Origin: Luidia sarsii
Taxonomy: Eukaryota; Echinodermata; Asteroidea; Paxillosida; Luidiidae
Length of the DNA: 64,000 nucleotides
Direction: 5' to 3'
Assembly (NCBI GenBank): GCA_949987565.1
Contig: OX465103.1
Span: 25,762,225-25,826,224 of the forward strand
The notes under the pieces were generated by a model. It worked only from the letters and a program-made list of their open reading frames with translations. It did not search any database and was not told the origin of the DNA. Below are positions 1 through 10,101 of the stretch, piece after piece. Every line of letters starts with the position of its first letter. The first letter of the stretch is position 1. A program made the position numbers and the translations under genes.

Positions 1-94
1 TTAAGAGCGGAATTTTGAAATACTTTGAAATACGCAAACCATAAGCAAGGAATATCTGCTATGGTAAGGGACGATTTTTTTTGCTAACGGTAAC

Positions 95-655
95 GGATTC
101 CTAAAATTTAGTGGGCCTGACGTTTCGATCCTAGCAGGACCTTTCTCAGAGGCAGAGTGACAAGGACAAAACAGATACATGTACACGAAGGAAGGGGGGA
201 GAGAGTGAATAGGACACGGATGAGAAACACAGGACAAAGAGTGAAGCTGGTAGGGAGAGATCAAAGGGGAGGGCAAGGGGTAGGGTAGGGATTAGTTAGA
301 AGAGGGGGAAAGATCAAAGAGAAGGGCAAGGAGTAGGGTAGGGATTAGTGACAAGAGGGGGAAAGATCAAAGAGAGAAGTGTGAAGGACTGAACACAAAA
401 GAAGGATTATCAGAAAGCTGCATGGTGTTAGTCATTACCCTCCGGGATGTTGAGACCATGTGGTTGAATAGTCCGAAGACGCTTCATCCACATTTTCTCA
501 CGGCTAAGACGGACAGCATTACTACGGTGACCAAGTGATTCTATGCCCAGTACACTCATATCTGATATCGAATGATCAGGGAGATTGAAGTGATACCCAA
601 CAGGGGTGTCCATTTTACCGGTTTGATAGTAGACCTATGGCCATAGATCCGTTTT
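95..655 (-). mobile_element. 5'-truncated Penelope-like element 3' end
   Basis: The minus strand encodes the terminal part of a GIY-YIG endonuclease domain: PVGYHFNLPDHSISDMSVLGIE, then REKMWMKRLRTIQPHGLN, stop at 428-430. This is the typical C-terminus of Penelope-like retroelement proteins. It is followed by a pyrimidine-rich 3' UTR and the end motif at about 100-150 (GATCGAAACGTCAGG read on this strand). Truncated and inactive. Confidence 0.7.
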
Positions 656-693
656 TTGAGGATGTTTGGATTCCATGAAATTGAACTGCCAGG

Positions 694-932
694 GGCCAAT
701 TTCACAGCGCCGCTTAAGCGCCAATACAGGCTTAAGCACAAAAGGTCATGAGCCACAGAATCCCCTTGCCAACCCAAACTTCATTATTGTTACACGCTAA
801 GCAGAGAAGAGTGGAATACAAGACAGAAGCAGTGAACATCAAACCGCAGGGCAGTTTGTAATCCTGCTTACACAAGGAAGACTTTGTCTGTTTAGCGGAT
901 TTTCACGCGTAAGCGGCTCTATGAAATTGGCC
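694..932. mobile_element. 239-bp TIR element, GGCCAATTTCA family
   Basis: Short non-autonomous DNA transposon. Ends GGCCAATTTCACAG and CTATGAAATTGGCC are inverted, with subterminal GCTTAAGCG/CGTAAGCGGC repeats. It is flanked by CCAGG (689-693) and GCAGG (933-937), a 4-of-5 match to a 5-bp target duplication. Same family as 37257-37494. Confidence 0.7.
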
Positions 933-961
933 GCAGGTCTAGAAGTGTCAACGGGCCTCAC

Positions 962-3900
962 CTGTGGTACAGCACCATGACCGTCTTGCTGTCTGTCTGA
1001 CGCTCCACCAGATACTCCTCCAGCTCGTACTTGAGCCGGGACCACATCAGGGGTGGGATGCGGACAAAGTCCTCGCTGGGCGGGGACCAGTACTGGTAGA
1101 TCTCGTCCAGGACCTCGTCGTCCAGGGACAGTATGTCCTCCAGCTCCGAGTGGCTCAGCCCGTTCCTGGAATGGCACCGTGACAATGACAAACAAATAGG
1201 TGACACAATGAAAGATGACAAAACGGTTCGGAATTCAATGAGGGTTTGCCCTGCTCGACGTGATCAACACTAAGTACTCGGTGCTTTGCCCGATGCCTGA
1301 TGGAAAATTTCAGGCAGCTTGGGTGGATATTCGAACCCGCGACTCCCACTTTCTGGTGCAGACGTCTTACCCATTTGACCACCGAGCAGGTCGAGGTTGT
1401 GAGGCGGATTTGAATATTGCATAGCGGCAGGTACCGTGCTTTTCAAGCCTTGCTTGGGCCTTTCTCAAAGGCATTTGAGTCTGTGCAGGCCCTTTCTCAA
1501 AGACTCTCTCATTTCCATGCCATGTCAATCATAATATGCTTCTTAACAGCAAAAGATGATTTACAGATTTGAGGGGTTCTTCAGCAAGGTAAATACCCCA
1601 AATAAGTTTCAAATTAGTTTCAGTTTTTGACGAGATACCCCATTTTGAACACAAAAGTCTCAGAAACAACTGTCAGAAGACATGAGCTAGTGCTTAAGCT
1701 GGGTTTTTCGTCCCATCAGAGAGTTAAAAAAAAAAGAAGGGAGAAGCAGGATTGGTCTGGCACCCCGGCTCCCGCCCGCGCGCATGCCTACCTGGCCGCA
1801 GTGATGTAGCCCAGCGCGTGGGAGACCACCTTGGTGCCAAAGTCCACCTCCAGCCGGGCGAAGAGTTTCCAGATGGCCGCCCGGACGGTGGTGGCAAGGG
1901 CGCCCTCGTCCACTGCCGTGTACGACCGCCAACGCCGGGCCTCCTCAAAGGCCAGCTTCAGAAACAGGGGCTGTCGGCAGAGACTGAAAGCTGAAGAAAA
2001 AAACCGGACCACGATCAAAATCCTTCAGGGTTGTCCGGCAGACATACAGTGCACACAACACAGGCGGGAAAATCTCCTGGCTCAAGTACATTCCCTACAG
2101 ATGCACTACCCGGTATATATGTACAGTATATGTCCGACGGCCTCGCACATTGTACTTGAAATGTTTCATTTTCGTGGCCCCCAAAAAAAACCTTTTGGAC
2201 TATTTTTGGCTTTGAATGTATGCTTAAGTTGGTCAGTACCCAGCAGAAGGGCATAAGTGCGTTCAGACGCTAAAATCACTTTATGACCTTCTGCTGGGAA
2301 GAAATTCCGTCTGGTCCATTTTATGGCTTTTTACAATTAGTTTCTACATAACAGGCATGCAACTCATGAATAGTAAAATATCCGAATGAAACTGCGAGCG
2401 AAGCACGAAGCCCTTATGGCGTGGGGTTTGGATTCTAGATGCTCTGTGGTGCATTCTGAGCAGTTTTGGACCACTTATGACTTTAAGCTGAGTGACATAT
2501 TTCAACCTTTTTCAAGGCATACACCCAGAAAATTGAAATTTTTGTTTACACAAAATGAAAAGTAAACATCAAAGTTTTTAACCTGATCTCAGCATATGTT
2601 TTAAATAATAGTTAGGGGAGAAGAAATATCCATTTTAATTATTTTTTATTTTTTTATTATTATTGTTATTTTTTTTTTACGGCCGAATTAAAAAACGCGG
2701 TGGCTGTTGTTACGGCAGTCATCCTTGTGGTTCCCTGACTTGATTGTATTTCGTCAGCATTGCAGTCTGGTTGAACCAGTCTATTAGCTGATAGTCTGGT
2801 TCCAAGAGCTAAACATCCTGACAAATACTGTTAAGTCAGGGAACCACACGGATGACTGCCGTAACAACAGCCACTGCGATTAAAAATACCTGCAGAACTC
2901 CGCGGATACGCGGAAAAGTTGCATGCCTGACATAATCATGAGGTAAAATGTGAGCACGGTCGGTATATCGGCCTTCATGATATGGACGTTCCACTGTATG
3001 ACCGGAATCCGGCAGTGTACCTTGTTTGACGATCTTCGCCTGCTCCTCGGTGATTCTGCGTTGGATCTCCCGCATCCAGGTCTCCAGGATCTCCACCCCG
3101 GTGCTCTCCGACAGCGGGCCGACCGGCAGGAAGCGGGCCGACCCGGCCAGGAGGGACTCCAGGCTGTCCCGAATCCCGTACATTTCGGGCAAGGTGGACA
3201 CCAGCAGGTGGACGTGCGGCAGGCGACTCTTGGGCAGCCAGCGGCACTTGTGCGCCCCGTGGAGGCCCTCCAGCTGATCCAGCGAGTCCAGGGCGATCAG
3301 TAGAGGGCGCTGTTGGCCCGGGCCGGCCGAGACGGCCTGCAGGGCGGCGTGGAAGAACGCCGCCGTCTCCTGGAAGCTCTCCAGGGTGCCCTGGGAGGGC
3401 GGGGCCAGGCCGTAGACGGCGCAGACCTGCAGGCAGACGCTCCTGAGCACCTGCAGGACGGAGGAGCTCCGCGAGGAGGTGCCCAGGAAGCGGAGGACGA
3501 CGACCGCGGACGGCCCCAGCTCCCGGCGGGCCCGCTGCGCCACGACGGCCACGATGGAGGTCTTGCCGCTGCCCGAGGGCCCGTGCAGCACCACGCTCCG
3601 GTCCACCAGCGCCGCGAAGATCCGGCCCAGCGTGTCCTCGCAGCCGCGGAAGCTCCGGCACTTGCTGCGGCAGAACTCGGCGTGGTGGGCGACCTCCTCC
3701 AGGAGCCAGTCCTCCAGGAGGTTGCAGGTCGGGGCCAGCCGCTCCTTGGCCCGCAGCACCAGCCGCTTGACGTCCTCGGCAAAGGTCCGGGTGAACTGCC
3801 GGATGTAGCCCCGGTGCTCGCCGTCGCCGGCCGTCACGCCCGCCGGCAGCCAGGGGATGCTGTAGCGGTGGATGTTGCCCGGGCTCAGCCGGGCCGGCGT

Positions 3901-6144
3901 GTAGACCGTCTTCAGCCTCTCCAGCAGCTGCCCGGCCTCCTCATCCAGCGTTCCGTCGCCGGACACGTCGCAGAAGTTACCGGCTTGGACGTCCGACAGG
4001 GAGCCGCTCAGGCCGTCCAGAGTCCTCAAGAAGCCCACGCAGTGGTCGTCCGGATGCTCAACCTCGAGCGCCACCCTCAGCTCTTGCTCGGTAACTAGAG
4101 AGCAACGAGAGTAACTAGAGAGTAACTAGACAGCAACGACTTTGAAGGTTTGCATGGTGGAAATACCAAGTGGGAGGTTTGCGGTGACACCATGTATATC
4201 ATCTCTTAGGAGAAGGAGTATGATAAGATTTGAAGGTTTGCATGGTGGAAAAAAAAAAATCGACCCGAAAAAAATCGACACGGCTGCACGGAAATCTACA
4301 GGCCGCGATTTTATACCTGACATGAAGAAGAAGTGCCTCGCCTCCTCCGTGATCTCCCCGGCCTCGGCGGCCAGGGAAGCGGCCTTGCGCAGCACGGCGG
4401 GGAGCCGCACGCCGGCCACCTTCCAGCTGGCCCGGTTGTCCTCTGTGATGGGCTGCAGGGCGTAGACGGGCGGGCTGGAGTTCTCGTCCAGCAGGTACCA
4501 GCGGGCCAGCAGGGACGTCTCCGCCTCCTCCGTGACGTGGCCCAGGAGGGCCCGGTAGACGGCCGCGTCTATGCTGGCTGGGCTGGGCCGCCAGCCGTAG
4601 CGCTGCCCAAGAATGAACTGCCGAGAAAAAAAAAAAATTGACCCACTCTGCAAAAAAGGCCCTTAAAGCCCCTACACAACATTGGTAAGATCGAAAAACA
4701 GAAATGTTCACAGATTTACATGAAACTTAAACGTTTGAAGATGGTTATAGTAGAAACCTCTCAATGAAATATTTCTACCTAAAATGTTGTATTTTGGGAG
4801 AAACGAGTAAAAGAAATACATGTAGTTTACCTCTCATCGAGATCTAAACTATTTTTCGAAACAGTACGGCGTTGAATGCTGCATTTTCGCAAAACAAATG
4901 AAGCGGTTTTCACGATTTTCTAGAGACTCGGTTGGCGGATTGAGCTGAAATGTTCACAGGTGTGCTATTTCATGCATATGTTGGATCAACGTATGGATGC
5001 TATTCTTTGACCTCCACCAATGCTGTGTAGGGGCTTTAAATGAGACTTAAGGCTTTGCATGGTGGGTGAATCAATATAGGAAGGTTTGCGGTGAACACCA
5101 TGTATCAGGTCTCTTAAAGGAAGAGGTATGGTTCTGAAAAGAACCTGAGGGTAACTCGACGTTTCGACCAGTATGCTCTGGCCGTCATTCTCCTGATGAC
5201 GGCCAGAGCATACTGGTCGAAACGTCGAGTTACCCTCAGGTTCTTTTCAGAACCATACCTCTTCCTTTAAGAGACCTGATACATGGTGTTCACCGCAAAC
5301 CTTCCTATATCTATATAGGGGCTTTAACACAACATTGGTCGAGGTCAAAGAATAGCATCCACACGTTATCTGATCCAGCACATGCATGAAATAGCACACC
5401 TGTGAAAATTTCAGCTCAACCCGCCAACCGAGTCTCGAGAAAATAGTTAAAAAACCGCTTCATTTGTTTCGCGAAAAAGCAGCAGTCAACGAATTGTTCC
5501 GGCAAATTGTTTACATCTACACTGTAGCACTATGGACATCTAAACCGTGAAAGAGGGGTGAAAATGTCATTTTCCCTGTGATTTCACGGTGCATTTTACA
5601 GTGAATTCACTGTGAAAATAATCGCCTCTCTGACCTGAAAAGGACATCTTCAGTTCACTAAATCATGAAAAAAACGTGAATATCTAGGGTGGCAAGCTCC
5701 AGCCTTGAGGGATGGCTAATTCAATTACCAGTAGGGACCCTCAGCCCCCATAGAGGTACTGTATGATGTTCTTGTAACTGTAACTACCAGATACTTCTAA
5801 ATTGCCTCTAGCCATTTCCACCAGAAATTTGTTCACCCCATTTTCACGGTTTAGATGTTCATAGTGTAGGGGGTGAGACGTAAACTATTTTTTTTTTCTC
5901 TTTTCTAAAACAGATACAGCACTTTAGGCGGGTTTGGTTACCATGAAGTTGGGGCCCAGGGAAAGACGCATGCAGTTCTTGATCTCGCGCAGGCAGAGGG
6001 CGGTGGTCATGTGGTAGGCGCTGGCCGCGTCCCGCACCCCCCAACGCATGTCCACCACCTGGAACTCCAGGTCGTGCAGGGTGCACCACTCGTGCAGCAT
6101 CGGGTAGGCCTTGTCCAGGAGGTTGTTCCGCTCCGTCACGGTGT
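962..6144 (-). CDS. NWD1: NWD1-like NACHT/WD-repeat NTPase, five internal exons (partial)
   Basis: Signal-transducing STAND-type NTPase related to NWD1/NWD2; probably cytosolic. Exons in transcript order: 6144-5942, 4617-4317, 4082-3021, 1990-1792 and 1165-962. All have GT donors and AG acceptors, and the phases close, giving about 656 codons. The first exon shown carries the N-terminal DUF4062-like motif (VVDMRWGVRD, MTTALCLREI, SLGPNF), followed across the junction by LGQRYGWRPSP. The large exon holds the NACHT NTPase: Walker A GPSGSGKTS near 3556-3585 and Walker B LLIALDSLDQL near 3272-3307. The last two exons give the family motifs RQPLFLKLAFEEARRWRSY and NGLSHSELEDILSLDDEVLD. The N-terminal start exon was not found between 6145 and 10100, and the WD40 exons would lie left of the window. 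A donor-like CAG/GTATTT at 2890 sits inside a transposon, so 3021 is preferred: it matches phase 1 of the next exon. NWD1 versus NWD2 is not resolved. Confidence 0.85.
1225..1440 (-). mobile_element. tRNA-derived SINE, family B
   Basis: Read on the minus strand, a tRNA-like head has an A-box region TGGTCAAATGGGTAAG and a B box GGTTCGAATATCC. The body contains AGTGCTTTGCCCGATGCCTG and the tail word GAGGGTTTGCCCTGCTCGAC on the plus strand. Related pieces occur at 36148, 39095, 41010, 41430, 57930 and 58615. Confidence 0.55.
1441..1791. other. NWD1 intron, no gene seen
   Basis: AT-rich intron sequence with a fragment of the CCTTTCTCAAAGG motif at about 1455-1505. Nothing else recognised. Confidence 0.4.
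2352..2929. mobile_element. CAGGCATGCAACT-TIR element with 6-bp TSD, interrupted by a MITE
   Basis: Ends CAGGCATGCAACT and AGTTGCATGCCTG are perfect 13-bp inverted repeats, flanked by ACATAA on both sides (2346-2351 and 2930-2935). Without the nested 183-bp MITE and one TSD copy it is close in size to the second copy at 40140-40613. No transposase is encoded. A 6-bp duplication would be compatible with the Dada group, but assignment is open. Confidence 0.8.
2696..2878. mobile_element. 183-bp palindromic MITE, copy A
   Basis: Inverted termini of about 45 bp begin CGCGGTGGCTGTTGTTACGG and end in the complement. Flanks are ATTAAAAAA (2687-2695) and ATTAAAAAT (2879-2887), a 9-bp target duplication with one change. 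It is nested inside the CAGGCATG element. The 9-bp TSD and long TIRs suggest a Mutator-like origin. Confidence 0.8.
4140..4256. mobile_element. fragments of the AAGGTTTGC..GGTG fold-back family
   Basis: Direct copies of GAAGGTTTGCATGGTGGAAA surround a short GGTTTGCGGTGACACCATG unit. It occupies most of a 234-bp NWD1 intron. Confidence 0.5.
4860..5490. mobile_element. large fold-back element with hammerhead-like core
   Basis: A near-palindrome centred near 5185. The outer arms 4860-5040 and about 5310-5490 are diverged inverted repeats (ACTCGGTTGGCGG against CCGCCAACCGAGT). The inner arms 5075-5190 and 5193-5308 are almost perfect. The plus strand 5193-5226 carries CTGATGA, a stem of GGCCAG/CTGGTC and GAAACGTC, the order of a hammerhead ribozyme core. 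Confidence 0.7.
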
Positions 6145-6261
6145 CTGACGGGGGGGGGGGGGGATGGGATGGGGCAAGGAGAGATACAGAGAGAGAGAGA
6201 GATATGTAGTAGACGTACATAAAAAGTGCAAAGGTACCAAAATCATCCCATTCTTGTTTTT

Positions 6262-6650
6262 GAGTAGTTCTCTCAAACGGATCTATGGCCATAGGTCTAC
6301 TATCAAAACCGGTAAAATGGACACCCCTGTGGGGTATCACTTCAATCTCCCTGATCATTCGATATCAGATATGAGTGTACTGGGCATAGAATCACTTGGT
6401 CACCGTAGTAATGCTGTCCGTCTTAACCGTGAGAAAATGTGGATGAAGCGTCCTCGGACTATTCAACCACATGGTCTCAACATCCAGGAGGGTAATGACT
6501 AACACCATGCAGCTTTCTGATAATCCTTCTTTTGTGTTCAGTCCTTCACACTTCTCTCTTTGATCTTTCCCCCTCTTGTCACTAATCCCTACCCTACTCC
6601 TTGCCCTACTTTTTGATCTTTCCCCCTCTTCTCACTAATCCCTACCCTAC
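6262..6650 (+). mobile_element. 5'-truncated Penelope-like element fragment
   Basis: Same element as at 95-655, opposite strand. The coding tail runs to the stop at 6500-6502 (MDTPVGYHFNLPDHSISDMS, then PRTIQPHGLNI). The 3' UTR carries tandem TCACTAATCCCTACCC units and stops abruptly in a GA-rich stretch near 6655. It lies just upstream of the first visible NWD1 exon. Confidence 0.7.
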
Positions 6651-7040
6651 TCCAAAGAGAGAGACAAAGACAAAGAGAGAGAGACGTATTATACTTCTCT
6701 TCTTCCAAACTTACCCCCAAAGGTGGAGCTGACAAATATCCTGACAACCTTGGAGGGGATTGGAGGGATGGTCTCCACATCCCCCGACAGAATGGCCGCC
6801 TTCACTTCCTCGCTGTCCATTGTTCTGGCTTACGTCCTCCAAAATATCACGCCATTCCTCTCCTGCAACAACACTGCATCGGAAAACCGAGAATCGATTA
6901 ACAATGGCACCCGCATTTCAGAGTTTAAAAACAGTTTCTTATATTATACGGCAGTATAAATGGTTGGATGCTTATCTGCCTGACACCCCCAACCAAATAA
7001 TTCAGTATTGACTGGTTGAGTATTTGAGAAGTCCGCAATC
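6651..7040. other. unassigned spacer with a possible orphan ORF
   Basis: GA-rich microsatellite is followed by unique sequence. The plus frame 6723-6959 reads VELTNILTTLEGIGGMVSTS and onwards and looks mildly protein-like after a CCCAAAG acceptor-like site, but it has no clear donor and no recognised family. It is not called as a gene. Confidence 0.2.
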
Positions 7041-7045
7041 TAACT

Positions 7046-7125
7046 AAGGGCTGGATAGCTGGTGCACAAAACCAGTGGTCTCGGGTTCAAGTCCCCGTCC
7101 AGTTCTCTTTGCCATTTTTCAACAT
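7046..7125 (+). mobile_element. tRNA-derived SINE, family A
   Basis: GGGCTGGATAGCT head and a B-box-like GGTTCAAGTCC at 7084-7094, followed by CCAGTTCTCTTTGCC. Confidence 0.55.
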
Positions 7126-7285
7126 CGGTTTTGATATTTGACAGACATCCGTCAACTTTACTGCAATGTACAGTAGCTAATGACGATGATACACCCAGCT
7201 AGCTAGTATGGAAGCTGTAGTCCTTAAATACTCAAATTTGATATTTGGATCGTAGTACCAGGGAACTCGGTACCTGGCAATCAAG

Positions 7286-7414
7286 AAGTCCGAGTAACTT
7301 GGACCCTTACAATCGCCCTTTTTAAAAAATTTGAGATTTCGGGCGATGTACATCGTCCGAAATCTCAATTTTTTTTTTAAAGGGCGATTGTAAGGGTCCA
7401 AGTTACTCGGACTA
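7286..7414. mobile_element. 129-bp fold-back MITE with 9-bp TSD
   Basis: Almost perfect palindrome whose ends read AGTCCGAGTAACTTGGACCC and the complement. Flanked by GCAATCAAG at 7277-7285 and 7415-7423, a 9-bp target duplication. Confidence 0.8.
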
Positions 7415-7561
7415 GCAATCAAGGTAAATATCAAAGCAAAAAACCTACAGACGTACAGTTATTGTTGTTTATAATTTTATTATAATTCCTGTATTCACAT
7501 TTTATCCAGTTTTAACTGGTGTAATTACTGACAAAATAATATTGTCAAGTCCGTCACTGCA

Positions 7562-7608
7562 TCAGGGAACCACATGGACGACTGCCGTAAACACAGCCAC
7601 TGCGTTTA
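7562..7608. mobile_element. half copy of the 183-bp MITE
   Basis: Only the right terminus is present (CAGGGAACCACATGGACGAC, then CAGCCACTGCG). The left part is missing. Confidence 0.6.
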
Positions 7609-7659
7609 CAATTAGTTAATTACAATTTTGCGTTTTTATTTTTTTTAGGGGGTTAAAAA

Positions 7660-7695
7660 GGGGATCGTAAGGGTCTGAGTTACTCGGACTAGCCT
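7660..7695. mobile_element. one-sided fragment of the AGTCCGAGTAAC MITE
   Basis: GGATCGTAAGGGTCTGAGTT followed by ACTCGGACTAG; right arm only. A second one-sided fragment lies at 7908-7953. Confidence 0.5.
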
Positions 7696-7825
7696 GTACT
7701 AGTGTAACTGTAACTAGTGTAAGACTAAAAGAGTAAAGTGTAATACCTAAAAAAAAAACCTTTTTAGAGCCACTCCTTAAAAATGTTTACGGTTACGTAA
7801 GAAGTTCATCATTACTCATTAGACA

Positions 7826-7898
7826 CTACGGTGGTATACAAAAATGTTGCAAACTGCTTACTGACTAAAATAACCAAAATGCAAATCTTAAAATCTTA
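7826..7898 (-). mobile_element. short Penelope-like 3' tail fragment
   Basis: Matches the terminal tail only (ATACAAAAATGTTGCAAACT, then CTTACTGACTAAAAT), without the body. Confidence 0.5.
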
Positions 7899-8238
7899 GG
7901 GGAGGCGATTGAGGGGGAGGCGATTGTAAGGGTCCAAGTTACTCGGACTAGACTGTGAGGAAATTTCCTTCCTCCATGGGACTACGTACCTTGTTCGATT
8001 AATAATTTTTCAGAGTGCGCCCGAGGACATGGTCACAATCACTCAGTGAGCAAAACCCGGAAAAAATCCCTCCCTCTCCGATCGGATCCAGGCACGAACA
8101 CTAAGCCACTAGCACTGTGCATGTGTGATCTGAGGTATGCAAGAGCCTTGGTACATGTACAGCCTACAGGTTGATCGCTTGCCAACGGTACACACGTTAC
8201 TAACGAGTATAATTATAATGGGTATCATGTAGTGATGT

Positions 8239-8358
8239 ACTGTACAGTGTACATGTACATGTACATGTACATGTGCAGGTACATGTACATGTACGTGTAC
8301 ATGTACTTGCACATGTACATGTTGGACATGTTGTACATGTTGTACATGTGTGCACATG
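8239..8358. repeat. ACATGT-type microsatellite
   Basis: Imperfect (TACATG)n with TTGTACATG variants. Shorter runs of the same word recur throughout the window (for example 13440, 16845, 17283, 46116). Confidence 0.85.
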
Positions 8359-8414
8359 TAAACAAGTTGCATTCAGACTGGTACCCTGCGACGCGGGAGC
8401 ACGTGCCCGTACCA

Positions 8415-8453
8415 CCCGCGATCTGGGTTACCAAACTCCTCATTAAATACGGG
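8415..8453 (+). repeat. 39-bp direct repeat, left copy
   Basis: Matches 10031-10069 with two mismatches (GGTTACCAAACTCCTCATTA inside). The two copies bracket the inverted arms 8451-8552 and 9922-10033. Confidence 0.75.
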
Positions 8454-8552
8454 TAACGTATGTTGTCGCGATCCTCTGCCGAGTATGAATATACATCCGG
8501 TATGACGTCACTGTACTATACGATCCGCATCCGTACTACTCCGAATCCGCAC
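8451..8552 (+). repeat. inverted-repeat arm, left
   Basis: Begins GGGTAACGTATGTTGTCGCG, nearly identical to the complement of 9964-10033 over about 70 bp, then more diverged to CCGCACCACTGACA. Contains TGACGTCA. Confidence 0.75.
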
Positions 8553-8612
8553 CACTGACAACAGTATAGAAGAATACACTGTACCATACTAGCAGTGTGT
8601 AGCCTACTCTGA

Positions 8613-9045
8613 TATCAATATAGGAAGGTTTGCGGTGAACCTTCCTTCCTGATGACGGCCAGAGCATACTGGTCGAAACGTCGAGTTACCCTCAGGTTCT
8701 TTTCAGAACCATACCTCTTCCTTTAAGAGACCTGATACATGGTGTCACCGCAAACCTTCCTATATTATATCTCGTTTGGACACAAAAGGAAGAATTTCTC
8801 CTCCTTTTTTGAACATTTGGAGCCTTGGCTTTTATTCTCATTTGAAAAAAAAAAATTACCAACAAAAATAACCAGGATTTCATTATAGGAAGGTTTGTGG
8901 TGACACCATGTATCAGGTCTCTTAAAGGAAGAGGTATGGTTCTGAAAAGAACCTGAGGGTAACTCGACGTTTCGACCAGTATGCTCTGGCCGTCATCAGG
9001 ATTGATTCACCCACCATGCAAAGCCTTAAGTCTCATTTACTCTGA
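8613..9045. mobile_element. two partial fold-back copies with hammerhead-like cores
   Basis: At 8613-8765 and 8884-9045, copies of the same family lie head to head around an AT-rich spacer. Intact cores are at 8649-8682 (plus) and 8966-9000 (minus). Both carry the ATAGGAAGGTTTGCGGTG or related outer end. Confidence 0.65.
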
Positions 9046-9459
9046 TATCGTGCCAGGTGTGCAGTTCTCTGGTACCGGTGTAGCGGTCTGATCCGAGCCC
9101 CATGCTCAGATGAGACCGTTACCATATAATTATGGATAAAAAACGTCATGCGCAGTGCATATGGTAGTTGTCCATTTTGAAGGCCGTGCTGAGTCGATAC
9201 GGCCATATTGGCAATACAGCGCTTTCAGGCACGTTCGTTGACCCGTAGTTAACCCGTATAGCTCAGTATGGAGCCTATATAACTAGCCCTAGAACTTGCA
9301 GTTTTACATTGTGGAAGAAATGCTACAGTCGTTCCCCCGTAATGATGAGGGTGCATCGATTGGCTTTATACAACCAAAAGCAAAAATATAGTTTGTAAAA
9401 TTGTTTTTGTTCGCGGATAATCATAAAACAACAGTCACATGAAGGGCGCCCCCACGTGC

Positions 9460-9772
9460 TTCTCACTAATCCCTACCCTACTCCTTGCCCTTCTCTTTGA
9501 TCTTTCCCCCTCTTCTCACTAATCCATACCCTACTCCTTGCCCTTTCCTTTGATCTCTCCCTACCAGCTTTACTCTTTGTCCTTTGTTTCTCATCCGTGT
9601 CCTATTCACTCTCTCCCCCTTCCTTTGTGTACATGCATCTGTTTGTCCTTGTCACTCTGCCTTTGAGAAAGGTCCTGCTAGGATCGAAACGTCAGGCCCA
9701 CTAAATTTTAAGATTTACATTTTGGTAATTTTAGTCAGTAAGCAGTTTGCAACATTTTTGTATATCACCTAG
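9460..9772 (+). mobile_element. Penelope-like element 3' UTR fragment
   Basis: Non-coding 3' end of the same retroelement. It comprises tandem CTCACTAATCC..TTGCCC units, a pyrimidine tract, the GAGAAAGGTCCTGCTAGGAT motif and the tail ending TTGCAACATTTTTGTATATC. No endonuclease codons are present. Confidence 0.6.
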
Positions 9773-10030
9773 TCCTTATACTGTATACATTTGCAGCCAG
9801 TGAGTCTCTTCACATTTTCGCGACACAACTTAACTTTAATATACCCCGTAGACTTTTGCAGCCAGTTATTCTACTATGCTGATGAGACGCGCGCCGTCTC
9901 TTCACAGTGTCGCGACACTTAATACAGTCAGTGGTGCGGATACGGATCGGTCGTATCCGGATCGATTTGCAGTGACGTCATACCTGATGAATATTCATAC
10001 TCGGCAGAGGATCGCGACAACATACGTTAC

Positions 10031-10069
10031 CCCGCGATCGGGGTTACCAAACTCCTCATTAAATATGGG
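10031..10069 (+). repeat. 39-bp direct repeat, right copy
   Basis: Pairs with 8415-8453 and lies about 175 bp upstream of the LAP2 start codon. Confidence 0.75.
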
Positions 10070-10101
10070 CCCGTTGACCAATCAGTGATCGCGTCTGAAA
10101 G

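Noticed and set aside
100..150. Hammerhead core in the Penelope-like end motif CCTGCTAGGATCGAAACGTCAGG
   Set aside because: It has GAAACGTC and possible stem I pairs but lacks CTGANGA and stem II.
2352..2929. One single large transposon including the 183-bp segment
   Set aside because: The 183-bp segment has its own TIRs and 9-bp duplication, and the second copy of the host lacks it.
2879..3020. Extension of the NWD1 exon to a CAG/GTATTT donor at 2890
   Set aside because: The extension enters a transposon, and its phase does not match the next exon, while AAG/GTACAC at 3021 does.
3313..4098. 261-codon plus frame opposite the NACHT exon
   Set aside because: Shadow of the GC-rich coding exon on the minus strand.
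6723..6959. Possible exon VELTNILTTLEG on the plus strand
   Set aside because: Weak acceptor, no donor, no partner exons and no recognised family.
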